Source: Branchiostoma floridae
Lineage: Eukaryota > Chordata > Leptocardii > Amphioxiformes > Branchiostomatidae
Reading direction: 5' to 3'
DNA: 64,000 bases
Assembly: GCF_000003815.2 (NCBI RefSeq)
Contig: NC_049995.1
Location: forward strand, 17,903,075-17,967,074
In this document: one piece after another, positions 1 through 12,000 of the stretch
Position numbering within the stretch: the first letter of the stretch is position 1
Layout: the number at the start of each line of letters is the position of its first letter
The notes under the pieces: model-generated
What the model was told of the DNA's origin: nothing
Database searches by the model: none
What the model saw: the letters and a program-made list of their open reading frames with translations, nothing else
Position numbers and translations under genes: made by a program

Positions 1-75
1 CTGACCCTGATGTTTGTTTAGATGCTGTACGTGCCTGACCCTGATGTTTGTTTGTTTAGATGCTGTACGTGCCTG
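1..75 (+). repeat. Acceptor-boundary array, TLDc gene exon 1 of window
   Basis: About two visible copies of a 34-38 bp unit contain TTTGTTTAG plus the first exon bases ATGCTGTACGTGCCTGAC. The array continues off the left edge. The 3'-most copy joins the full exon at 60. Confidence 0.85.
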
Positions 76-3000
76 ACCCCGATGCCTGGACCGATGAGGA
101 AACGTCCGTGTCCAGCAGTCCTGCCTCCCCCCCACCCTCGCCTGCAAGCACAGAGATTCCTTCGAGGAGATTCGTAAGTTCTTAGATTCCCTTAGAGGAG
201 TTCCTGTGTTTGGGGAGAGCCACACCCAACACACATTAAAGAACCCACCGCACTTATTGAAAAGCGTAGGGGACCTTACCGATGTGATTGGATCAAACCA
301 ACAGACTGGTCTCCTTGTTGACATCTTTGAAAGGTGATAGTCACCTGTTTTGTCAATCCCTCCACAAATGTGGTAAATCTAAATATTAAATAAACAAGTT
401 TTTTTATTCCTTCCAGGAGATTTGTAAGTTTTCACTAGATTCCCTTAACAAGATCTCTTTTGCTATTCTTAGCATTCTTTTATTAACATTTTTTAGTCAA
501 TACCATGTTTATTTACAAATGTGTGTGTTCATGACACGTTTGTTGATTGACATTTTTAACTTGCCTCTTGTTTTTCCCAAGGATTTGCCAGTTGTACGGG
601 AAAAGGAACCCGCCGTAAGTTGCTCTCCTATGTAATCTTCAAGACTCAAAAGACCTGAAATTTTTCTTACACTGCTGAGTAGAAAAACAAAGAAACAATG
701 CTGCTAGTAAGAGAGCATTAATTTTTGGGACGGTAGACAAGAAGAGGCTAATAACAAAGAGAGCCTTAACAAATCAGCACTTGCAATTAGCCCTCGGGAA
801 AGAACTTGCGAAGAACTATTAAAGTACCCTATTAACGCATGTTTCCAACTTCAGTCGCAGGACCCAGGTCATGTGACCAGCCCCGCCCAGGTCGTGACCC
901 CCAGCAGCAGCAGGCAGTCGTCGCTGGACGAGCTCGGCAGCCAGAAGGAAGACGAGTTCCACGAGCAGTTCCTCAAGATCAACGTCAAGTACATCACAGC
1001 TGGCAAGGTGAGTTCCTCAAGATCAACGTCAAATACATCACAGCTGGCAAGGTAAGTTCCTCAAGATCAACGTCAAGTACATCACAGCTGGCAAGGTGAG
1101 TTCCTCAATATCAACGTCAAGTACATCACAGCTGGCAAGGTGAGTTCCTCAAGATCAACGTCAAATACATCACAGCTGGCAAGGTAAGTTCCTCAAGATC
1201 AATGTCAAGTACATCACAGCTGGCAAGGTCAGTACATCACAGCTGGCAAGGTCAGTACAGCACTCTGTATCTGTATCTGTATAGCCGGTATAACCGTCCT
1301 TCGGCGTAACACACCAGCACTGCTGGCAAGGTCAGACAAGGCCGAGTGTTCACAGCTGCCAGGGTAAATACGGCACTGCTAAAAAGGTCAGTCAAGGTCA
1401 GTACAGCATAGCTGGCAAGGTCAGTACAGCACTGCTGGCAAGGTCAGTACAGCACTGCTGGCAAGGTCAGTACAGCACTCTGGCAAGGTCGGTCAAAGTC
1501 AAGTACAGCACTGTTGGCAAGGTCAGTCAAATCAAGTACATTACTGCTGGCAAGGTCAGTCAATGACAAGCACATCAAGGACAGTTCTGAATATCCAAGT
1601 CAAGTCAATGTGAGACTATAATGAAGGATATGTCATCTCAGTTCCCAAAAGACTAGTCTTGTCTTGTTATGTTGCTTAGCTTATTAATTACCATTTCACT
1701 TTAATGCGATTATGGGAAAAATTACATTTATAGCTAATTCCATTATGTTCCTCTCGGCATCAATTTCATTTTCCTGCAAACTGCAATTACAGGAAAACTT
1801 GTGTGACCTTTTGTAGGGGTCGATTGCTAATCAAAATGCTGAGCGGCAATAATTAAATCTTCTTTTGATGAGTGGCTCTTCGAGGACACGGTCGGTGTTT
1901 GGGAGGCAAAATGTTTTCCCTCTGTGGCAAAATTGCCTGTATTTTTTTTTGCAGTTAAAATCCTGTGTGCACCTGTATATTACAAGTATATATATATATA
2001 TATATGATACACCAGATTGAGTAACTATTTTTGGCGTATGATACACCAGGATTTTAAGAATTGGAATTCAGAAATAAAATCAGGCCTTAGAGAAGACTTT
2101 CCTCTGTAAAACTGCAACTATATTGTAAAGTTTTTCCTGCAATTTGGTAAAAAAAGTATGCAAGTATTCGCCTAAGAGTTAGTTCGCTTCAGAAAATGTA
2201 CAGCAATAGCTTCAAAGTTGTACTTTATTTATTACTAGTCACACTTCTTTCAGCTTGAATAATACAGACTACGGTAACACCGAACGTGATTGTGTCCCAA
2301 ACGCACATTAAGTATCTCCTGGAAATCAAGTTTAGGGATGAGGAGTGGTTTTATTTATCTGTCGGATTGTGACTTATCGTGTTTCCGACCGTTTAAAGGC
2401 ATGTTAAGCGGCGTTCTCCTGGTCACACTGATTGCGATCGTGTTCAACCAGCACAAGTCAAATCTGCTGATCATAGAGAAGGGATGAGAAGAGTATGGAC
2501 ACAGATCTTATATCGTGTTTCCGACTGTTTCAGGGCACGGTAAGCGGCATTCTTCTGGTCACGCCGAACGCGATCATGTTCGACCCTCACAAGTCGGACC
2601 CGCTGGTCATCGAGTTTAGGGATGAGGACAGAGTGGTCTTCTATATATCTGTCGGATTCTGACCCTTCTTGTTTCTGACCATTTCAGAGCATGTTAAGCG
2701 GCATTCTGCTAGTTATGCCGAATGCAATCATTTTCGACTTGCACAAGTCTAAATCTACTGGTCATAGAGTTTAGGGATGAGGAGAGAGTGGCCTGATATG
2801 TCTGTCAGATTCTGACTCGTTGTGTTTCCGACCGTTTAAAGGCATGTTAAGCGGCATTCCAATCTACTGGTCATCGAGTTGAGTGATAAGAAATGTTTCG
2901 TCTATGTCTGTCAGATTATGACGCGTCTCGTTTCCGACCGTTTCAGGGCACGGTAAGCGGCGTGCTTCTGGTCACGCCGAACGCCATCATGTTCGACCCT

Positions 3001-6000
3001 CACAAGTCGGACCCGCTGGTGATCGAGACGGGATGCGAAGAGTACGGCCTCATCTGCCAGATGGACACGGTTCTGTCCGCAGCCATGTACCACGATATCA
3101 GGCCCATGATGGAACCACACAAAAGGTAGGACACACAATAAACAAACAAACAAACAACAGCCACCATGTACCACGATATCAGGCCCATGATGGAACCACA
3201 CAAAAGGTAGGACACACAGTAAACAAACATACAAACAAACAACAGCCACCATGTACCACGATATCAGGCCCATGATGGAACCACACAAAAGGTAGGACAC
3301 ACAGTAAACAAACAAACAAACAAACAAACAACAGCCACCATGTACCACGATATCAGGCCCATGATGGAACCACACAAAAGGTAGGACACACAGTAAACAA
3401 ACAAACAAACAAACAAACAAACAACAGCCACCATGTACCACGATATCAGGCACATGATGGAACCACACAAAAGGTAGGACACACAGTAAACAAACAAACA
3501 AACAAACAAACAACAGCCACCATGTACCACGATATCAGGCCCATGATGGAACCACATAAAAGGTACAATAAATGAATAAACAACAGTACCATTGTTCAGA
3601 TATTTATTACAAAATGTTTTGCCTTTTTGTGTAAGCTCAGTTCGTTTTGGAGTATGTGTCATTGTTGTTAAGTGGTTGGTTAAGTTACTTTGATAATTAG
3701 TTTGATTGATTGATTGTTTAATTGATTGATTGATTGATTGACCATTGCAGAGATGAGATTTACAAGTCAGGTGACTACAGCCAGGAGGAGACCGAACCAA
3801 CCAGCTCCTCCAGGAGCAGTTGCCACGGCAACGGCGGAGCCCCGTTGCCGGGACAGCGGTCGGAGAGTTTGGAGGACGAGGTTTTCGGCGGTGGCGGTGT
3901 TCCCAAACCCCCGGCGGGACCTGGCGTAGAGGTGGCACAACTGGTGGATTTGGGGGACACGATAGCGGATGGCGGGGGCGTGGTAGCGGACAGCGGTGGC
4001 ATTCTCGTGGCAGAGGGTTCGACGGAGGGTTCGATGGAGGATTCTAACGTGCCAAAGCCGCAGAAGTTCGTTGAGGAGCTGGTACCGATTATCGAGGAAA
4101 AAGTGGACCCAAACAGACTCAGCCCTCGCGTGCTCAGTCCTGATGCAGGGATCGATGAGGAAACGGACACAAAGGGCGCGGGAAAAGGACCACCGGACAC
4201 GGTCGCAGACCAGGTCAGGAAAAGCGGCTGTAGCGACGCCAGCGACACGGGGAGCGTAGAGAGCGGCATCGCGGAAATGGTGGACTCAGCGAACCAGAAG
4301 GATAGCGTCAGGCCGGACAACAACGGTGCAATTTCCGAGACGTCGTCGTCCGGGCAACCCGGGTTGCCGGGCGTCGACCCTGCCACAGACACGGCAACAG
4401 ACGGTGTTAACGTGCAAGAGAGTTTAAACTTTGTAGACTTTTCGTGCGGCCTGTTCACCACAGAGGCGAACAGGTCTGGCGTACAGGACATCTCGGAGGT
4501 GATTCCGCAGGACTCCAGCGTACAGGAGGAGATCGCACTCCTTAAAGACGCCTCCAAACTCTCGGAACCCTCGGAAGACTCGGAGCTGAGGATGACAGAG
4601 ACGGTGCGAGAGAGGCCGACATTCCTTCCCTCCTTAACGGGCTCCTTCGATGGTTGGTGGCTTTTATTTCTTATCTATATCCACCGCACTACAAAATACT
4701 GTAAATGCATGTAAGTTTGCGGGGATTTAATTTCGCGGTAGCGGGAAAAAGGACTTTTCGCGGTGGATTTAATTTTGCGGTAACACCATAGACTGCAGTC
4801 TTATATCATGATAGAAAAATATTCGCGGTGGATTTAATTTCGTGGTGAAGTGGTCACCGCGAAAACTGCGAACATTAGTCCACCGCGAACATTTCTGCAT
4901 TTACAGTATGCCTTTTCTTATTTTCCTTGAACACAGAATACTGATCTTTCAGCAAGAATATTATTCTGTATATACAAGAATCCCTGTTTAGTGTTTTGAG
5001 AAAATTCAAGAAACCCAAGGCATATTTTTCTTGTGCAAAGAATTTTTGGTTTGTGGTTTTCATTTCAAATATTTACGTCGTTCACTTTTATTAGTCTTTT
5101 CCTGCGAAGTAATACAGTTTCTTTTTTCCAGCTGATTTGCCAAATCTCATCCTCAAGCTGATTGGCAAAGACATTTCAGCTGCAAATTTAGTGCTAAAAG
5201 ATACATTTGTATCTCTGAATTTTTGCAAGAGTCCAATTCAATTAAGATTGAAAACTAGAGTTGATAAATTTTTTCCCAGCCCCAGTTAAATGACATTGAA
5301 TGACCCATGTTGTAATTTGGCTAACAACCCATAACCTGTCTGTACCACAGAGCTCCTGCAGACCCAACCCTAGTTGGAACACAATGACGCAAACTGTAAC
5401 CCATCTTATGACCCACGTTTTAAGTTTAACCCATCTCATCTATTGACCAACACAGTAAACCATCTAATGGCCCTGCCACTTTTAATTCATGTATCATTTT
5501 AAACCAACATTGTTCACCATCTAATGACCCATGTTGCAACCCATCTGGTGACCAATGCAGTTACCCATTTCTCTGCCCCACAAAGCTTGTCATCCCAGCC
5601 CCAGTTAGAACATTATGACCCATGCCCTTACTCATCTAATGACTAAATCCTGTATCCTATATAATGAGCAACATTGTAACCCATCTAATGACCCATAACC
5701 CATATCAACACCCATAATGACCCACGCTGTAACCCATTTCTTTGCCCCACAGAGCTGCTGCGGTCCCAGCCCCAGTTAGAACATTATGACCCATGCCCTT
5801 ACTCATCTAATGACCAAATCCTGTATCCAATATAATGAGCAACATTGTAACCCATCTAATGACCCACGTTTTAACCCATCTAATGTCCCATATTAACACC
5901 CATCTAGTGACCCACGCTGTAACTCGTCTCTGTCCCACAGAGCTTCTGCCGTCCCAGCCCGTTAGAACATTATGACCCACGCAGTAACCCGTCTCTCTGT

Positions 6001-9000
6001 CCCACAGAGCTGCTGCCGTCCCAGCCCGTTAGAACATTATGACCCACGCAGTAACCCGTCTCTCTGTCCCACAGAGCTGCTGCCGTCCCAGCCCGTTAGA
6101 ACATTATGACCCACGCAGTAACCCGTCTCTCTGTCCCACAGAGCTGCTGCCGTCCCAGCCCCAGTTAGAACATTATGACACACGCAGTAACCCGTCTCTC
6201 TGTCCCACAGACCTGCTGCCGTCCCAGCCCCAGTTAGAACATTATGACCCACGCAGTAACCCGTCTCTCTGTCCCACAGAGCTACTGCCGTCCCAGCCCC
6301 AGTTAGAACATTATGACCCACGCAGTAACCCGTCTCTCTGTCCCACAGAGCTGCTGCCGTCCCAGCCCCAGTTAGAACATTATGACACACGCAGTAACCC
6401 GTCTCTCTGTCCCACAGAGCTGCTGCCGTCCCAGCCCCAGTTAGAACATTATGACCCATGTTGTAATCCATCTTGCGACCCATGCTGTAACCCATCTCTC
6501 TGCCCACAGACCTGCTGCCGTCCCAGCCCCAGTTAGAACATTATGACCCATGCAGTAACCCGTCTCTCTGTCCCACAGAGCTGCTGCCGTCCCAGCCCCA
6601 GTTAGAACATTATGACCCACGCAGTAACCCGTCTCTCTGTCCCACAGAGCTGCTGCCGTCCCAGCCCCAGTTAGAACATTATGACCCACGCAGTAACTTG
6701 TCTCTGTCCCACAGAGCTGCTGCCGTCCCAGCCCCAGTTAGAACATTATGACCCATGCTGTAACCCATCTCTCTGCCCACAGACCTGCTGCCGTCCCAGC
6801 ACCAGTTAGAACATTATGACCCATGCAGTAACCCGTCTCTCTGTCCCACAGAGCTGCTGCCGTCCCAGCCCCAGTTAGAACATTATGACCCACGCAGTAA
6901 CTTGTCTCTGTCCCACAGAGCTGCTGCCGTCCCAGCCCCAGTTAGAACATTATGACACACGCAGTAACCCGTCTCTCTGTCCCACAGAGCTGCTGCCGTC
7001 CCAGCCCGTTAGAACATTATGACCCATGTTGTAATCCATCTAGCGACCCATGCTGTAACCCATCTCTCTGCCCACAGACCTGCTGCCGTCCCAGCCCCAG
7101 TTAGAACATTATGACCCATGCAGTAACCCGTCTCTCTGTCCCACAGAGCTGCTGCCGTCCCAGCCCCAGTTAGAACATTATGACCCACGCAGTAACCCGT
7201 CTCTCTGTCCCACAGAGCTGCTGCCGTCCCAGCCCCAGTTAGAACATTATGACCCACGCAGTAACTTGTCTCTGTCCCACAGAGCTGCTGCCGTCCCAGC
7301 CCCAGTTAGAACATTATGACCCACGCAGTAACTTGTCTCTGTCCCACAGAGCTGCTGCCGTCCCAGCCCCAGTTACAACATTATGTGACCCATGTTGTAT
7401 CCTATATAATGATTGTAACCCATCTAGTGACCCACACAGTAACCCATCTCTCTGCCCACAGAGCTGCTGCCGTCCCAGCCCCAGTTAGAACATTATGACC
7501 CACGCTGTAACTCGTCTCTGTCCCACAGAGCTGCTGCCGTCCCAGCCCCAGTTAGAACATTATGACCCATGTTGTAACCCATCTAGCGACCCACGCAGTA
7601 ACCCATCTCTCTGCCCACAGACCTGCTGCCGTCCCAGCCCCAGTCCCTCAGCTCGCCCCAAGGTCCTCCGCTCTTCCTGTGTCTCAAGGTCATGCAGATG
7701 AAGAAGTCCTTCACCGGCGGCAAGGAGGTCGTTAACCCAGGGAGCACCAAGTTGCCTGAATACTGGTTCGCCATCCCGAAGGACAGGTAAACTCCGGTGG
7801 GAGACACAATTTTGTCAACATTGGTGGGAGACACTGATTCAATGGCTGGGGTTGCAGAAACATCTGTTGGAGATATTCAGTATATTTTGGTTTGCCATCC
7901 TGAAGGACAGATAAACTCCAGTGGGAGACACAATTTTGTCAACCTTGGTGGGAGACACTGATCATTCACTTTGGTAGGAGGCAGTCAAACCTAAGAAGAC
8001 ATACAATGGTATGAGACACTGGTTAGAGTTGCAGAAACATTGATAGGAGATATTCAGTATATTTTGGTTTGCCATCCCAAAGGACAGGTAAACTCCGATA
8101 GGAGACACTGATACACTTCAGTAGGAGACAGTTCAACATTGGCATGAGACACTGGTTGGGGTGCAGAAACATTGGTAGGAGATATTGTGGTCACAAATGT
8201 ATTACCTAAAGCTTGTTAAAGCTGCTCAAATTGGTGTGAGACTGATAAACCTTGATGAGAGACGGTAAACAATGGCAGGGAAAATGTCATTTATGTACAG
8301 GACTCTCCTGACTGTTTGAATTAGAGTGATATTGCCAAAATATTGGGTTGTTAAGTTTCTGAAAACGTGGGTCTAAATCACAGTAAAGAACCATGGTCCA
8401 AACTAAAGCACTAGAGACTGCTCAGACAATGCTAAAAGTAAATGTAGCTAGAAAAGACTGTTTAGAGTCATATTGCCAAAACATTGGGTTGTTGAGGTTC
8501 TAGACGTTAGAGTCTAAATCACAGTTAAGCCCCGTTTACAAATCAAGAATTTAGTTGGCCGAGTTNNNNNNNNNNNNNNNNNNNNNNNNNNNNNNNNNNN
8601 NNNNNNNNNNNNNNNNNNNNNNNNNNNNNNNNNNNNNNNNNNNNNNNNNNNNNNNNNNNNNNNNNNNNNNNNNNNNNNNNNNNNNNNNNNNNNNNNNNNN
8701 NNNNNNNNNNNNNNNNNNNNNNNNNNNNNNNNNNNNNNNNNNNNNNNNNNNNNNNNNNNNNNNNNNNNNNNNNNNNNNNNNNNNNNNNNNNNNNNNNNNN
8801 NNNNNNNNNNNNNNNNNNNNNNNNNNNNNNNNNNNNNNNNNNNNNNNNNNNNNNNNNNNNNNNNNNNNNNNNNNNNNNNNNNNNNNNNNNNNNNNNNNNN
8901 NNNNNNNNNNNNNNNNNNNNNNNNNNNNNNNNNNNNNNNNNNNNNNNNNNNNNNNNNNNNNNNNNNNNNNNNNNNNNNNNNNNNNNNNNNNNNNNNNGCG

Positions 9001-12000
9001 AGTTGTCAGCGAACTCTAAAGTCACGAGGAGGCATGCCCCTGATTTTTTGGAGAAAACGGCAGAGTTTCTTCGTCGGCATCAGGGTCATACCTCCTCATA
9101 ATTTAGAGTTCGCTGACAACTCGGCCGAGCTAAATTCTTGATTTGTAAACGGGGCTTAAAGAACCATGGTCCAAACTAAAGCACTACGGACTGCTCAGAC
9201 TATGCTGCATGTAGCTAGAAAAGAGGATGTTTTCTTCCTTACCAGAGCCGACCACCTCTACGCGTTCTTCCTGCAATGGTCGCCGGACGTGTACGGCCAC
9301 GAGGTCAACAAGGCCGACCTGGAAGTGTCCGGTTTCGTCGTGCTCGGGGAGGAGACGGACTCGCTGGAGGTCGTCGACGACTTCTACTCATCAGAGTCAA
9401 GTCTGTACAAGGACTGGGAGGTCAGTTTGTTTGTTTGTTTGTTATTATGAAAAACAAGCTGTCGGGTTTCATGGTGCTCGGAGAGGAGGCGGACTTGCTA
9501 GAGGTCATCAATCATTGCTACTCCGAGGAATCGAGTCTGTACAAGGACTGGGAGGTCAGTTTGTTTGTTTGTTTGTTTGTTTTTATTTAATATGACTGAG
9601 AAGGGGTTCGTGGTGCTCGGCGAGGAGACCGACTCGCTGGAGGTCGTCGATGACTTCTACTCTTCAGAGTCGAGTCTGTACAAGGACTGGGAGGTCAGTT
9701 TGTTTGTTTGTTTGTTTGTTATTATTTATATGAAAAACAAGCTGTCGGGATTCGTGGTGCTCGGAGAGGAGGCAGACTTGCTAGAGGTCATCAATCATTT
9801 CTACTCCGAGGAATCGAGTCTGTACAAGGACTGGGAGGTCAGTTTGTTTGTCCGTTTGTTTGTTTGTTTTTATTTCATATGACTGAAAAGGGTTTTGTGG
9901 TGCTCGGCGAGGAAACAGACTCGCTGGAGGTCGTCGATGATTTCTACTCTTCTGAGTCGAGTCTGTACAAGGACTGGGAGGTCAGGGGTCACATTCTTGA
10001 TAAGAATGAAAAAAATGACATTTTTTTGCAGGTTGATTTCTCGTGTTATTTTGTTTGAAATGAAGATTGATTGCTCGAAGAAAATTATGATTGGAAACTA
10101 AAGTGAGCTGGGTTTTTCCTAACAGGTGTGTAAGGCTGGTTCTCCTACCTGAAAAATCGTGCCTTCCTAAATGAGAGGGGTTGGAAGTATATTTAATGTT
10201 ATGTCATATGCAGTTCTCGACTTTAGGTGCTATTTCACAACGACAATGATATTAGAAAAAGAAAATGTATCAAAGTTAACCAAACCAGATTTCCTTCTAA
10301 GAGATTCTGAGCATGATAGAGATTACAGCTGCCACACGTACAAGAATTTACAGTTTGTTTATTTTGTTGTTTACATCAGATCGTCACGGCGATGGAGGCC
10401 AGGCGTAGGTTGTCCATGCTGGAAGTTGAGGACAGTTTACCGCAGCCAACACTCCTGGGCAAGAGCAACCTACTGGACTCCAAACATGTCTCACTGGTAA
10501 GACTGAACTCTGAACTCCAACCCCTAACCTTCCTTAGCCAACACTCCTGAGCTAGACTCCAAACACGTCTCACTGGTAAGACTGAACTTTGAACTCCAAC
10601 CCCTAACCTTCCTTAGCCGACACTCCTGGGCAAGAACAACCTGCTGGACTCCAAACACGTCTCACTGGTAAGACTGAACTTTGAACTCCAACCCTTAACC
10701 TTCCTTAGCCGACACTCCTGGGCAAGAGCAACCTGCTGGACTCCAAACATGTCTCACTGGTAAGACATGTTCCCCCAGCTTGTCATTGACAGGTGTCATG
10801 TTCCCCAGCATGTGATTGACAGATGCCATGTTCCCCAGCGTGTGATTGACAGATGTCATGTTCCCCAGCATGTGATTGACAGATGCCATGTTCCCCAGCG
10901 TGTGATTGACAGATGTCATGTTCCCCAGCATGTGATTGACAGATGTCATGTTCCCCAGCTTGTGATTGACAGGTGTCATGTTTATAACTGTGTGTGATTG
11001 ACAGGTGTCATGTTCCCCCAGCTTGTGATTGACAGGTGTCATGTTCCCCAACGTGTGATTGACAGGTGTCATGTTCCCCCAGCTTGCCCAGTTCCTGCCC
11101 CCGAGGACCGAGGGTTACGCCTGGATGCTGATATACTCCACGTTTGAACACGGCATCAGTTATGACTGTGTGATTGACAGGTGTCATGTTTATGACTGTG
11201 TGTGATTGACATGTGATTGACAGGTGTCATGTTCCCCCAGCTTGCCCAGTTCCTGCCCCCGAGGACCGAGGGTTACGCCTGGATGCTGATATACTCCACG
11301 TTTGAACACGGCATCAGCCTCACCACCATGTACAAGAAGATGGTCGGAGTGGACTCACCTGTGCTGCTCGTGGTGCAAGACTCGGAAAATAACGTAAGTC
11401 ACAAGAATGGATGAAGGGATGGAGGGATTTGATGGGTGAATGGAGGGAGGGAGGGAGGGAGGGAGGGAGGGAGGGAGGGGTGAATGATTGAATGGATTAT
11501 GAGTGGACTGTTGGATGAATGAATGAGAATGAATTGGTGGATGGATGGATTTGTGGATGGATGGATGGGTGGATGGATTGATAGTTGTATGGATGAGTAT
11601 ATTTAATGAGTGGATGGATGAGTGAATGAATGAGTGAATGGATGAATGCACTTTGAAATTTGTATCAGATTCTAATCGAAATTATATGATATTGATTGAA
11701 ACCTGTCTATCCTCAGGTGTTCGGAGCTCTGACGTCCAGTCCAGTTAAGATCAGCGAGCATTTCTACGGCACAGGAGAATCTTTCCTTTTCACCTTCTTC
11801 CAAGACTTCAAGGTAAGTGTAGGAAGTGTAGTAATTGTCTTAAGTTGGACTTGACATTTCATTATTAGGAGGTCTGTTGGACTGTAGATTAAGTGTTGGG
11901 TTAATCTTATGTATGTTTTATGATTTTGAGGTTGCCCCCAAACCATGTCTGATGTGAAATTCTGCGTAAAATACCGGTATGGCGTGCAAAACTCTGCAAA

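Noticed and set aside
3775-4557. 260-codon minus-strand frame
   Set aside because: It is the antisense shadow of the TLDc gene linker exon 3751-4652, whose plus-strand frame fits neighbouring splice phases.
5131-5220. Possible extra TLDc gene exon after a TTTCCAG acceptor
   Set aside because: It has no convincing donor, no similarity to the family, and the flanking exons already join in phase (G plus AC).
6037-7257. Open frames such as DRETGYCVGHNVLTGAGTAA repeats
   Set aside because: They are frame shadows of the 66-70 bp acceptor array of the TLDc gene and cross many splice sites.
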